From Pseudalkalibacillus salsuginis (GTDB lineage: Bacteria; Bacillota; Bacilli; Bacillales; Fictibacillaceae): a stretch of 64,000 nucleotides of DNA. Position 1 is the first letter of the stretch. Each line of letters begins with the position of its first letter. Position numbers and translations under genes: made by a program. Shown in pieces: positions 39,120-47,635 of this stretch. Below the pieces are notes generated by a model that did not search any database, was not told where the DNA came from, and saw only the letters and a list, made by a program, of their open reading frames with translations. The DNA is taken from assembly GCF_021646685.1 (NCBI RefSeq), contig NZ_JAKJHW010000007.1:183549-247548 (forward strand). The letters run 5' to 3'.

Positions 39120-39614
39120 TTAGAGGTCAATCTGGATTTCATCCGCTGTTTTTAGTCTGGTGGAGGGTTTTGCCGGTTCGTTGTTGATGCGGATTTTGCC
39201 TTCCTGGATACGTTTGATGATATCGGTCCTGCTCCAGTCTTTGATTTGATCGGCGATGATTTTATCGACTCGGAACTTGCCTTGGACGTCGGCCAGTGTA
39301 ATGGTGATTTTTTCAATGCCGATGGTTTGGTAGTCTTTTATGTTGATTATAGTGAGCTGGCTGGGTTGTTCTGACGGCTCCTCTACCACTCTCGCGTGTT
39401 CGGTATAAGCCTGATAGATTTCGAGCTTCTTGTTCCACGTATGGTTCTTGTCGCATTTATAGATGGCGAACCGGTAGATGTTTTTCCCGTTCGCGTTATG
39501 GCGGCGGATCATCGTATCAGTGAATCGTACGGTCCTGCCGCAATTGCTGCAATGTCTTTGGACTGAATAATCCTTCGTTTCTTGAAGCTTCCATTTCAAT
39601 TGGACCTTCTGCAT
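39120..39614 (-). CDS. Zinc-ribbon and S4-domain RNA-binding protein
   Basis: A 164-residue protein. The N-terminal part has a CSNCG pair and a later Cys/His (KCDKNHTWNKK), resembling a zinc ribbon. The C-terminal part, SRTDIIKRIQEGKIRINNE with a TADEIQIDL end, is an S4 RNA-binding fold. It may bind RNA or ribosomes. Start chosen at the ATG after GAGGTGAAGGAA. Convergent with the YciI remnant. Confidence 0.72.
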   Translation of the reverse strand: MQKVQLKWKLQETKDYSVQRHCSNCGRTVRFTDTMIRRHNANGKNIYRFAIYKCDKNHTWNKKLEIYQAYTEHARVVEEPSEQPSQLTIINIKDYQTIGIEKITITLADVQGKFRVDKIIADQIKDWSRTDIIKRIQEGKIRINNEPAKPSTRLKTADEIQIDL

Positions 39615-39691
39615 TTCCTTCACCTCTATTTAGATGTAAGGAAACGTAACGCTTCTATTTGGAGATCTTGCAGTATGAAGTTTTTAACCAA

Positions 39692-39722
39692 AATAAAAAG
39701 AGGCACCCTAAGGGAACCTCAG
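39692..39722 (-). terminator. Orphan terminator
   Basis: GAGG-CA-CCC and GGG-AA-CCTC pair. On the minus strand a TTTTTATTTT tract follows. It faces away from the flavoprotein gene; between it and 39934 only interrupted frames (for example HFVMEHNLDMDSPEAAF) are seen, possibly a dead gene. Confidence 0.45.
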
Positions 39723-39934
39723 TTTCATGCATGCTGCAGAAATTGGTTACGTTCCTTCGTAATGGGATTTAGACAGACTACTCCCGTTCAGCAAGCTTTG
39801 AGAAAAGCCGCTTCAGGCGAGTCCATATCCAAATTGTGTTCCATTACAAAGTGTATGTTGGCATAAATGTAACCTGATCCTTTCACTCCAAATAGATTAG
39901 ATTCAGTTTACATGATAGTGGAATATTTTTCAAT

Positions 39935-40534
39935 CTAAATTTGTTCGAGCGAATTCTCCTGGGCCGGGATTGGATAGTCCTTTAAAAGTCCGGCAAAGTA
40001 AACGAGGTTGTTGCTCATCTTCTTGATTGCCTTCTCATTGACTGGTGTTTCGCACTCCTTGCAAATGCAATACGAATCACCGTTTGGCGGAATCGTAAAC
40101 CCGATATGGGATAACGCATGCAGAATCGACTGGGCAGCTTGTTTTGCACCGTAATTATTTCCGGTGATGAGAACTCCGCCTACTTTGTTGTAGAAAAGTG
40201 CTGGTCCATTCTCGATCATGTTGTCGCTTTCCGCATAAAGCCGTTCGATGACATGGGCTGCGATACTGCTCTTTTCTTCAATCCATAATGGTGTCGCGAA
40301 AATCACGATATCGGCGGCTTTCACCTTTTCGAAAATCTCTGGCCAGTTGTCGTCAAGGGGCGGATCGTCGTTCGTTGAATAGCTGATGTTGTAATCCGCA
40401 AGCCAAACGATCTCAAAGGAAACATTGTGATCCTGTAAAATTTCGAGTGAATAATTAGTCAATACTTGTGTATGGGAAAGGTTATCCTCGGTTTTCAGTG
40501 AACAATTCAGTATCAAGGTATGTAGAGATGACAT
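39935..40534 (-). CDS. NADPH-dependent FMN-reductase / flavodoxin-like protein
   Basis: A 199-residue flavodoxin-fold protein: N-terminal LHTLILNCSLK phosphate-loop region, then IVIFATPLWIEEKSSI and GVLITGNNYGAK as in FMN-dependent NADPH oxidoreductases. It contains two Cys in CICKEC that may be structural or redox-active. The ATG follows AAAAGGAGGAAGAG. Confidence 0.82.
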   Translation of the reverse strand: MSSLHTLILNCSLKTEDNLSHTQVLTNYSLEILQDHNVSFEIVWLADYNISYSTNDDPPLDDNWPEIFEKVKAADIVIFATPLWIEEKSSIAAHVIERLYAESDNMIENGPALFYNKVGGVLITGNNYGAKQAAQSILHALSHIGFTIPPNGDSYCICKECETPVNEKAIKKMSNNLVYFAGLLKDYPIPAQENSLEQI

Positions 40535-40598
40535 AGCTCTTCCTCCTTTTCAACTTCAAAACCTCTATTCCCTGAAAAGAGGAAAGCTAATCCACTTT

Positions 40599-40827
40599 TT
40601 AATAAAACTTTTTACCTGAAATCATCCGAACGAATTGTTTCTTTCCCTCTGTGTTGGCTTTATTGTTATTCTGATATCGGGTGGTCAGCTGATGTTTCAA
40701 TTGTTCATACTCTTTAGTAATAACTGAGTAGGAGAGATTTTAATAATTTCTCATCCTGTTCGAAAAGTGCTTTCCATTTCGTATTGTGCCAGGCTAGTAC
40801 CACGTCCCCTTTATTGACTCTGGGCAT
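40599..40827 (-). pseudogene. Small gene with a frameshift
   Basis: Begins MPRVNKGDVVLAWHNTKW after a good AGGGAGG site, running to LLKSLLLSYY and a stop. A different frame then continues ITKEYEQLKHQLTTRYQNNN to KKFY at 40599. A 4-base insertion around TCTCTCC explains the break. It is 17 bp downstream of the PH-domain gene and likely an operon partner. No family recognised. Confidence 0.6.
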
Positions 40828-40844
40828 ATGATTCCTCCCTCTTT

Positions 40845-41198
40845 TCACCGGACATGCTTCCGTTGTGCGTTGACTAATTCGACAAAAGCCTGCGGTTGGC
40901 TGTCTGAAAGATATTTGAACTGGGCCTGATCGCCATTCCCCTTCAGAAAAAAATGCTTCTTGAACAGGTGTTTTTTCAACTGGAATTTTTCGATTGTCTG
41001 GTAATCGTATGTTTCGACTAGTTCCCCAGGCTTAGTCAAGTAATCACCTACAAATACCAAACGGTCTGTCGTAGCAGCCAGTATCCCAGGCCTTGGTGCA
41101 AACGAAAATATGTATGTAATCAATGCACATCGCCTTGTAGCCAATATCTGCTCATTCTCCCTTAACATCATCCTCACCTGCTTAGTCGTTACTTGCAT
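40845..41198 (-). CDS. YokE-like PH-domain protein
   Basis: A 117-residue protein with a PH-like pattern: RRCALITYIFSFAPRPGILAATTDRLVFVGD and later strands EKFQLKKHLFKKHFFLK. Similar proteins (YokE-like PH domains) are small and cytoplasmic or membrane-associated with unknown roles. The start follows GGGGAGAGAGATAGG. Confidence 0.75.
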   Translation of the reverse strand: MQVTTKQVRMMLRENEQILATRRCALITYIFSFAPRPGILAATTDRLVFVGDYLTKPGELVETYDYQTIEKFQLKKHLFKKHFFLKGNGDQAQFKYLSDSQPQAFVELVNAQRKHVR

Positions 41199-41268
41199 CC
41201 TATCTCTCTCCCCATACTTTTCTAGTTACTACTACTTACGAACTATCCTAGTATAAGGTTTCAAAATG

Positions 41269-41327
41269 GTGCCTGGCACTTTTTTGAAAACCTTGGGGCA
41301 TAACGGATTCAAAGTGGTGCCTGGTAC
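41269..41327. repeat. 48-bp-phased palindrome array A (two units)
   Basis: GTGCCTGGCAC at 41269 and GTGCCTGGTAC at 41317, exactly 48 bp apart. It lies downstream of the PH-domain and TetR genes. Confidence 0.9.
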
Positions 41328-41329
41328 AC

Positions 41330-41944
41330 TCAAAGCTGTTTTTCTATTTTTAAGCCTGCTGCTTGCATCGGTCCGGCCGTTATGATCTTGGATAGCTTCA
41401 TCGCCATTTCCTGTGAGGATGGTTTCGTGCTTTGCTTCAACCACCATTGGACGACACCGACAAAGGCAGCGCTGATAAAGTGAAGGATCAAGTCTTTGGG
41501 GATTTCAAAATCCTCCGGGCGCACCCCAAGTTCAATCATCTTCTTGCTGAAATTTTCCCGTATGACTTCCTCAAGGTTATTCCGGAAATTGTAGACCCCA
41601 TGCTCGCCAAACATTACAGTATAGAAAACCTGATTTTTTTCCATGCTTTCGTATACTTTTTCAATGGTCGTCCGCAGTTTTTCGATTTGTACTTCATGTT
41701 CCTTAACGTGAAGCACGGGATTAAGTACACTTGTCAACTCATCGATGGCGGACCTGCTGATTTTTTCAAGCAGGTCATACTTATCCTCATAATGGAGGTA
41801 GAAGGTCCCCCTGTTGATGAGGGCTTCCTCAGCTATGTCTTGAATCGTCACAGAGTCGAATCCTTTTTGCTGGATCAATTTCAAAAATGCCTCATTGATC
41901 AGCTTCCTTGTTCTTTTTACACGCAAGTCCATTTTTTTGCTCAT
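41330..41944 (-). CDS. TetR-family regulator of a YhgE-like exporter
   Basis: A 204-residue regulator with HTH SVTIQDIAEEALINRGTFYLHYEDKYDLLEK near residues 30-60. The C-terminal domain is of the TetR_C_7/YhgD-like type. It is divergent from a YhgE-like membrane gene and shares a palindromic region with it. The start has GGGGAGTG. Confidence 0.87.
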   Translation of the reverse strand: MSKKMDLRVKRTRKLINEAFLKLIQQKGFDSVTIQDIAEEALINRGTFYLHYEDKYDLLEKISRSAIDELTSVLNPVLHVKEHEVQIEKLRTTIEKVYESMEKNQVFYTVMFGEHGVYNFRNNLEEVIRENFSKKMIELGVRPEDFEIPKDLILHFISAAFVGVVQWWLKQSTKPSSQEMAMKLSKIITAGPMQAAGLKIEKQL

Positions 41945-41998
41945 CTTTCACTCCCCTATTTCTTTTTTGTAAATTAATCAACAGTACGCTATGGGATG

Positions 41999-42013
41999 TC
42001 GTATATCATACGA
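41999..42013. promoter_or_regulatory. TetR operator candidate between the divergent genes
   Basis: TCGTAT-ATC-ATACGA is a perfect 15-bp palindrome. A partly matching ATCATATACGACA follows at 42062-42074, and AATTAATCAACA occurs at both ends of the region (about 41972 and 42081). Confidence 0.6.
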
Positions 42014-42123
42014 ATCATAAATGATTGGTTATTGAATGTTGAATTGAATCTTCTATAATTCATCATATACGACACTTTGTTAATTAATCAACATTTTGTC
42101 GGACAAAGGGGAGTGAAATTTTA

Positions 42124-43299
42124 ATGAAAAAATTCTTTAAGCAAAAACTATTTTGGGGTGGATTTGTCGGAATTCTATTGGCGGTCTTTATCTTTACCTT
42201 CGCATTCATGGGGTCTACTGTGAACCCGACATTAAAAGAAATGCCGCTTGCGGTCGTTGTACAGGATGAAGGTGTAACCCTGCCAAACGGCCAAAAGATG
42301 AATTTTGGGAAAATCCTTGAGGATCAGCTTAAAAAGAATGAAAAAGCGTCCATCGACTGGACATTTCTTAACAGTCGGGAGGGTGCAGTCCAAGGGATGA
42401 ACGAGAAGGAGTATTACGCAGCCATTGTCATCCCGGGTGACTTGTCTCAAAATATTTTTTCTTTATTAAGCGAAAAACCAATGCAGCCGGAAGTCGAAAT
42501 CTTCATCAACGAAGGGATGAACATGACCGGAGCGACGATGGCTGACCAGGTTACTAGCGGGATCCTTTCTAATTTCAATCAACAGGTTCAACAAAATTTA
42601 TACGGTCAAATCGACAGGGCACAATCAACAATGTCCGTCGAGCAGTCGAAGATACTTTCCCAACCGGTCCAAGTGAGGAAAGAGAAACTGAATCAGGCAG
42701 GCAGTCATACAGCCAACGGAAATACCCCAGCTTTATTCACCCAGATCCTTTGGATTACGACATTCATTAGTTCGATGATCATTTATACGGTTATCAAAAA
42801 ACTTGAGCCAGGAAAATGGAACTTCTCGGCGATCCTCAGTCAGCTATTAGGCGGACTGGTATTCGTTGCTTCGATTTGTGGCCTCGTATTATGGTTGACG
42901 GAAGGAGTACTCGACGTTGCCATTACAAATAACGGTGAAATGTTCATGCTCCTATTGTTCACAGGATTGATATTCTTTTTCATCCAGGGCGCACTTTTGA
43001 ACTGGATCGGATATGCAGCAGCCCCACTTATCATTTTGCTTCTTTTCTTTGCTATGCCGATCCTTACTTTGCCACCCGAGGTTCTACCGGATATCACGAG
43101 AGACTGGTTGTATTCCTGGATCCCATTCCGATTCAGTGTAGAGGCATTTAAAGATGTATTATTCTTTGGATCAAATCCTTTGGAAAATGGCATCGGTGTG
43201 CTTGGTTACACAGGTTTGGCCGGATTCCTGCTCATGCTATCAGCAGTGTTCAAACCAGAGCGTAAAGCGGCTGACCAGAATAGTATCAGTACTGATTGA
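42124..43299 (+). CDS. YhgE/Pip-type ABC-2-like membrane protein
   Basis: A 391-residue membrane protein with an N-terminal helix, an extracytoplasmic domain (about 35-190), and six C-terminal helices. N-terminal motifs LAVVVQDEGVTLPNG and AAIVIPGDLSQNI are typical of YhgE/Pip and DUF3533 proteins. It probably exports a toxic compound or peptide under the TetR next door. The start follows AAAGGGGAGTG. Confidence 0.83.
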   Translation: MKKFFKQKLFWGGFVGILLAVFIFTFAFMGSTVNPTLKEMPLAVVVQDEGVTLPNGQKMNFGKILEDQLKKNEKASIDWTFLNSREGAVQGMNEKEYYAAIVIPGDLSQNIFSLLSEKPMQPEVEIFINEGMNMTGATMADQVTSGILSNFNQQVQQNLYGQIDRAQSTMSVEQSKILSQPVQVRKEKLNQAGSHTANGNTPALFTQILWITTFISSMIIYTVIKKLEPGKWNFSAILSQLLGGLVFVASICGLVLWLTEGVLDVAITNNGEMFMLLLFTGLIFFFIQGALLNWIGYAAAPLIILLLFFAMPILTLPPEVLPDITRDWLYSWIPFRFSVEAFKDVLFFGSNPLENGIGVLGYTGLAGFLLMLSAVFKPERKAADQNSISTD

Positions 43300-43305
43300 T
43301 AGCCG

Positions 43306-43364
43306 GTACCAGGCACCATTTTGAAAGCCTTGCGGCGCAAGGACTTTCAATTGGTGCCTGGTAC
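43306..43364. repeat. 48-bp-phased palindrome array B (two units, whole element palindromic)
   Basis: GTACCAGGCAC at 43306 and GTGCCTGGTAC at 43354. The 37-bp spacer is itself an inverted repeat (TTGAAAG..CCTTGCG against CGCAAGG..CTTTCAA), so the full 59 bp can fold as one hairpin. It lies 6 bp after the exporter stop. Confidence 0.92.
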
Positions 43365-43462
43365 ACCTATTTCTTTTAATGTTTTCCTCTTTTTTTGTTG
43401 TCAAGGTTTTGGCGAGCACATGGTTTTAAAAAGAAGCGTTCTACCCACAACAAATGAAGAAA

Positions 43463-43496
43463 AGAACCAGCAATCTGTATGAAGATCGCTGGTTCT
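43463..43496 (-). terminator. Terminator of the DinB gene
   Basis: AGAACCAGC and GCTGGTTCT form a perfect 9-bp stem with T tract on the minus strand, 17 bp after the stop. Confidence 0.85.
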
Positions 43497-43513
43497 ATTT
43501 TGGTCTATTAACT

Positions 43514-43987
43514 TCAAGATTGGCTTGGAACTTTGATTACCTTCACCATTTGGCGGATCGCCCCGAGATGATAGGCTGAGTGGGCTAAAGAACCCAGGAT
43601 TCCATTTGCGGTTTGCTCATCCGGTATATCGATGAGTTCGATTTTTTCCAACAGCGCTTTGTACTCTAACTTGAGTTCCTCTTTGAATTGTTGCCATGTG
43701 ATCTGATCTACGGAAGTGATCTTCCAGGACTCGCCCCAATTCAGGTTCGGCTTCTCGCCTTTCAAGTAGGTGTTCGCCATCCATAAATAATAGCGGGTGT
43801 GATCCGTGTGAGCCGCGATGGTCGTCCCCTGGATCGGGATAGATGCTTCTTCTGCTGATAACATTTCAAGTGTACCGAAGATTCCGCTCCCTGGTTTTGA
43901 CTCTGTGTACCAGCTTTGATTCCCTTCAGGTCCATCAAAGGTTTCCTTCAATAATGTCTTCACAGCTTCCACTAAGGTATTGTTCAA
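43514..43987 (-). CDS. DinB-family protein
   Basis: A 157-residue DinB_2-type four-helix protein with the metal-site histidines in TIAAHTDHTRYYL and AHSAYHLGAIRQ. DinB relatives are thiol- or metal-dependent enzymes with mostly unknown targets. The TTG start follows GAGGAGG. Monocistronic. Confidence 0.85.
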   Translation of the reverse strand: MNNTLVEAVKTLLKETFDGPEGNQSWYTESKPGSGIFGTLEMLSAEEASIPIQGTTIAAHTDHTRYYLWMANTYLKGEKPNLNWGESWKITSVDQITWQQFKEELKLEYKALLEKIELIDIPDEQTANGILGSLAHSAYHLGAIRQMVKVIKVPSQS

Positions 43988-44113
43988 CTCAGTTCCTCCT
44001 CATTTTTTATAGATAGAACGTATTGATCCATTCCTCTGGTTATTGACACTGTAAGTTACATACGACATCTTCGGTAGAATTCCTTTTCTCATTTGAAAAT
44101 TAGGAGAATTGCT

Positions 44114-45397
44114 CTATTGCCCTGCGATTCGAATCGTTTTGTAGGTTGGTTCTACTTTTGCGTATTTGGATATAGTTAAAACTTCTGCTTGAGTTAATGA
44201 CCCGTCGAATACGAGTACGTGCTGCTTATCCAGGCCCTCTTCTATTTTATCAAACGACCGGTCATACGAGGATTCTAGAGAGATTGAAGACCCCTCCCCA
44301 CTAAGCTCCGCCTCCATGACACCAAAATCTTCTGGTGCATTTACGGTGATTTCCGTCTTTCCATCTGTCACATTCATATCTTCAATCGTAAGGTTTTGAC
44401 CGGCTAATCGGATTGTCTTCTGATCAAGTTCAGTTTTCACATTCACTTCATGAAATTTCAGTTCCTTTTCAAGTATGAGGGTCAGGTCTTTGACATCCTC
44501 AGGTAAAGGCTCATATTCCAGATCGAATGTGTAACCGCCAAGACTGGATGTTAAACCAGACCCTTGTGGTCGGATCATTTCACCGTCTGCTTTCAATCCG
44601 ATTTGAAACGCGATGTGTCCCATGCCCATTTTATCCCATGCTTTTTTGTCCTTCACTTTTATTATTCCTTTAATGACAGTTTGCGTAGGTGTTGCAACCA
44701 GTTTTTCAAATTCATAGATGACGGAATCCGTTTTGATTGATTCATCTAGTTTCATATTGTATTTCGTCATCATCGCCTTTGATCGGTCCAGCTTGAATGG
44801 AATTGTCGCTTTTTCAGCCGGGTTATCATCCATCGCTATATGAAAGTCGATATTTTTTACAAAGGGATTGGGAGGTTCGAAGGATTGCACATACGACATT
44901 TTCGTATTGTCATCATTCACGGTACCGAAGCCTGATGTCTCACGAATGGTCCCGAAAACACTTTCCATCTGGATAAGGTAGTCCGAGAACTTGCTGTCTT
45001 CACCCTCCCTCGGGTCAAAAACGGTATACATCACAATCAACCGATTGTCATCAAGCATAATCCCATTGACCGTGACTTCGATTCCGTTAGGGAGTTTGGC
45101 ACTTTTATCGATTACTTGGCCCTTCCCTTCTTCATTCAGCTCACTTAACGAATCTGTCAGTACGTCATCATACCCGAGAATTTTCTTGCCGTAATAAGCC
45201 ATCGTGTCAAATTGGAAGGTGAAAAAGAGCAGGAACAAAAGCGATGCCGCAATGAGGGAGAATCTCTTCCATCGGTTGCGTGATTTGGGAGGTTCGATAT
45301 CAAGCCTGTTTCTAAGCCGATCCTCCAGTCCTGCCGGCGCTTTCATAGATTGTATGTTTTCTCCGTCTTCCCTCAGCTTTTTTTCCAGATTACTCAT
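44114..45397 (-). CDS. DUF4179 anti-sigma factor
   Basis: A 427-residue membrane protein with a short cytoplasmic N-terminus, one helix (about 45-66, SLIAASLLFLLFFTF), and a large extracytoplasmic domain containing the DUF4179 region after YGKKILGYDD. It binds and inactivates the ECF sigma factor encoded upstream until an envelope signal occurs. ATGA overlap with the sigma gene supports coupling. Confidence 0.87.
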   Translation of the reverse strand: MSNLEKKLREDGENIQSMKAPAGLEDRLRNRLDIEPPKSRNRWKRFSLIAASLLFLLFFTFQFDTMAYYGKKILGYDDVLTDSLSELNEEGKGQVIDKSAKLPNGIEVTVNGIMLDDNRLIVMYTVFDPREGEDSKFSDYLIQMESVFGTIRETSGFGTVNDDNTKMSYVQSFEPPNPFVKNIDFHIAMDDNPAEKATIPFKLDRSKAMMTKYNMKLDESIKTDSVIYEFEKLVATPTQTVIKGIIKVKDKKAWDKMGMGHIAFQIGLKADGEMIRPQGSGLTSSLGGYTFDLEYEPLPEDVKDLTLILEKELKFHEVNVKTELDQKTIRLAGQNLTIEDMNVTDGKTEITVNAPEDFGVMEAELSGEGSSISLESSYDRSFDKIEEGLDKQHVLVFDGSLTQAEVLTISKYAKVEPTYKTIRIAGQ

Positions 45398-45912
45398 AGA
45401 TATTCACCACCTAGATACTTTTTAAGCTTTTTCAGCCCGATTGATATTCTTGATTTCACCGTTCCGACCGGGACTTTCGTGATCTTCGCGATCATTTCAT
45501 AATCGTAGTCAAGCCAGAAACGGAGCTGTATGGCTTCTTGTTGATCAATGGACAACTTGCCTAAAAGTTTCTGTAGATCCAGTTGATGAATGACACGTTC
45601 TCCCTCATGCGTGTTTGAAGGCTCATCGATTTCTTCCATCACCGTCGTTTTCTTCCGCTTCCTCAGGATGTCCCGGCAACAGTTGACGAGGATCGTTTTG
45701 CTCCAACTGTAAAATGAACCCCGCTTTTTCAATTTGTTGATTTTTTCATAAAGGATGACGATCATATCCTCGAGCGCATCCATTGCATCCTCTTTATGTC
45801 TTAAATAAGTGTAAGCAAGCCTATAATACTGGTCTTTCTCTGCTAAAACAAGCTGTAACAGCGCTTCTTTATCCCCCTGTTGTGCTTTTCGCACAAGCTT
45901 CTCGATCCCCAA
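45394..45912 (-). CDS. ECF sigma factor (SigV-like)
   Basis: A 172-residue sigma factor with region 2 (AYTYLRHKEDAMDALEDM) and region 4 (LRFWLDYDYEMIAKI, GTVKSRISIGLKKLKKYL). Start is placed at TTG 45912 because a G-rich site precedes it and the likely autoregulated promoter ends at about 45940; the earlier GTG at 45936 would lie at or before the transcription start. It would activate envelope-stress genes. Confidence 0.87.
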   Translation of the reverse strand: MGIEKLVRKAQQGDKEALLQLVLAEKDQYYRLAYTYLRHKEDAMDALEDMIVILYEKINKLKKRGSFYSWSKTILVNCCRDILRKRKKTTVMEEIDEPSNTHEGERVIHQLDLQKLLGKLSIDQQEAIQLRFWLDYDYEMIAKITKVPVGTVKSRISIGLKKLKKYLGGEYL

Positions 45913-45939
45913 ATCTCTCCCCCCTCTTCCACCCACACC

Positions 45940-45968
45940 TTAGAGTCACCAACCCCACAAAAAGTTCA
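45940..45968 (-). promoter_or_regulatory. ECF-type promoter of the sigma/anti-sigma operon
   Basis: Minus-strand TGAACTTTTT (ending at 45968) and, 14-16 bp on, GACTCTAA resemble ECF promoters with a TGAAC-type -35 and CGTC/GACTC-type -10. It fits autoregulation by the encoded sigma factor. Confidence 0.55.
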
Positions 45969-45992
45969 AATTATTTATAAAAATAGATATGT

Positions 45993-46099
45993 GTACCAGG
46001 CACGACAATTTAGCCCTTGTGCCGTATGGGATTCCAAAAAGTGCCTGGCACCGATAAACAACGTTGATGTATCAAGAGGTCTGAATCGGTGCCAGGCAC
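45993..46099. repeat. 48-bp-phased palindrome array C (three units)
   Basis: GTACCAGGCAC at 45993, GTGCCTGGCAC at 46041, GTGCCAGGCAC at 46089. Both intervals are exactly 48 bp. Confidence 0.92.
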
Positions 46100-46118
46100 A
46101 CTCCTAAATTATACCTAA

Positions 46119-46330
46119 TTAATTAAACGTTTGTTTGAAAATACATTATGTTACGGCACAAGAGGTTAAGCTTCTTAATCAAATGTTTGTTTGAACGGGT
46201 GCAAGGCTTGTCGTAAAGGTGAATTTTTACACTTTTACCACTGTTTTTGACCATTGATCATACGTTTGTTTGAAATCCACTTATATTGCCCTCAAAGTAA
46301 TTCAGCCGCTTAATCAAACATTTGATTGAA
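46119..46330. repeat. Four related 21-bp palindromic sites in a nested duplication
   Basis: Sites at 46119, 46175, 46254 and 46310 share a core AATCAAA-YR-TTTGnTT followed by GAA. Intervals are 56, 79 and 56 bp, so sites 1-2 and 3-4 are 135 bp copies of each other, with a partly conserved stretch between. They resemble TetR-type operators, but no cognate regulator or open frame lies within. Confidence 0.8.
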
Positions 46331-46359
46331 CTCTAAAGGAGATTGTCGAAAGATTCTCT

Positions 46360-46418
46360 GTACCAGGTACCGAAATGAAATCCTTGTCCCCCAACGGATC
46401 ATAAAAAGTGCCTGGCAC
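46360..46418. repeat. 48-bp-phased palindrome array D (two units)
   Basis: GTACCAGGTAC at 46360 and GTGCCTGGCAC at 46408, 48 bp apart. It lies just past the DUF421 gene's end. Confidence 0.9.
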
Positions 46419-46436
46419 CGAGCCAAGCACTTTTAT

Positions 46437-47135
46437 TCAATGGACGACGCCATCATCGTATTTATCGATATAGAGTGTTCCGTCTTGTTGGACTTCTGCG
46501 TAAAAGACCTCTGAGATCCGCTGAATGCCTGAGTCACGTAGTTTTTGTTCAAGCCATGCTGTATCGAGATGAAGGTTGGATAGATTGCCTTCGATCAATT
46601 TGCCATCAGATACGACTACTGTCCCTACTGAACTGCCACGATCCGGTTTGAATATGTTCATATCCCTCTTTGTGAGGGGTTGCAAACTTTCCTTTTTCAT
46701 CACCGATATGGTTCCATCCGTTTCAAAAACGGCAAAAGAAACATCAGAGAGGGAAAACACGCCTTTCTTTCTTAACATAACATTGAGTGTTTCCATGTTT
46801 AGTTGGGTTTTCCGGAGTGAGTCCTCCATAATCTTTCCCTCCTTGATCACAATGATGGGAGTTCCGTTAAGAAGTTTATGCGCTCCCTTCGATTTGAGAT
46901 CTAGAAAACTGAACACCAAAGTAAATGCTGCCCATCCGATTAATGCAAGTACTCCATTTCGAATGCTTACCATGGAATTTAACACAAGAGAACCAGCGAT
47001 CGTCCCGATTGCAATTGCCGACACGAAGTTATGAAACGTCATCTGGCTTATTTCTTTTCTTCCCATCAATCTGGTCATCGCCCATAGTACTAAGAATGAT
47101 ATCGATAATCGGATTATCAGTTCTGTAATATTCAT
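46437..47135 (-). CDS. DUF421 (YetF/YcaP-like) membrane protein
   Basis: A 232-residue protein with three N-terminal helices and a soluble C-terminal half: LMGRKEISQMTFHNFVSAIAIGTIAG, RKTQLNMETLNVMLRKKGVFSLSDV and KPDRGSSVGTVVVSDG are typical of YetF-family proteins. Their role is unknown, with some induced in spores. Start at the ATG after AAGGGGTGG. Confidence 0.87.
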   Translation of the reverse strand: MNITELIIRLSISFLVLWAMTRLMGRKEISQMTFHNFVSAIAIGTIAGSLVLNSMVSIRNGVLALIGWAAFTLVFSFLDLKSKGAHKLLNGTPIIVIKEGKIMEDSLRKTQLNMETLNVMLRKKGVFSLSDVSFAVFETDGTISVMKKESLQPLTKRDMNIFKPDRGSSVGTVVVSDGKLIEGNLSNLHLDTAWLEQKLRDSGIQRISEVFYAEVQQDGTLYIDKYDDGVVH

Positions 47136-47300
47136 AGAGCCACCCCTTAATTTAGGATCAACTATAAGGGTGCCCTTGTTTTTCATTGATCATTCTCTCC
47201 AATTTTCCATCGATAAGCTTACTTAAAAGGTATATAATGTAAATAATTGATTTGCTTCCTTCATAAAAAACAGACAGTATTCTCCCAGGGGGCTAAAGCT

Positions 47301-47591
47301 ATGACAGACATCGTTTTACTGACTTTGATCAGCTTCAGTTGGATTATTTTCAGCTGGCTTGTTATCTATTTTCCGAAAAAATTACGTTGGTACATCCTCC
47401 CCTATCTCACCTTTCAGCTTGGAGCGACGTTGATCGTATACAGTATTTCATTCGTCAAAGGCTGGTCGGGGATCGGGTATGGCGGGCTTGGGGTTGCAAT
47501 CGTCGGGATCGCCTTGATTTTGTGGTTGATCGTCCGGATCTATTATCACTCGAAACCTAGGGAGGCATCAGAGGAATACGATTCTTTTTAA
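47301..47591 (+). CDS. YesK-like small membrane protein
   Basis: A 96-residue protein with three hydrophobic helices (about 4-22, 32-50, 60-82) and an acidic tail. It resembles YesK-type proteins by size and helix pattern only. The ATG follows AGGGGGC. Confidence 0.55.
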   Translation: MTDIVLLTLISFSWIIFSWLVIYFPKKLRWYILPYLTFQLGATLIVYSISFVKGWSGIGYGGLGVAIVGIALILWLIVRIYYHSKPREASEEYDSF

Positions 47592-47601
47592 TCTCAACAG
47601 T

Positions 47602-47635
47602 AAAAGAGTTGGCCAATCTAGAGGTCGACTCTTTT
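47602..47635. terminator. Bidirectional terminator between the YesK-like gene and ctaG
   Basis: AAAAGAGT / ACTCTTTT arms, extended by imperfect pairs, lie between convergent genes. Confidence 0.75.

Noticed and set aside
41269..41327. CRISPR array from evenly spaced palindromes
   Set aside because: The repeat is only 11 bp, spacers are partly conserved and palindromic, and no cas genes are present.
41232..41447. 71-codon minus-strand frame
   Set aside because: It is the wrong frame of the TetR gene end plus array A.
46119..46330. Replication origin iterons
   Set aside because: Only four sites, spaced 56/79/56 bp, and no replication gene is near; an operator-like role is simpler.
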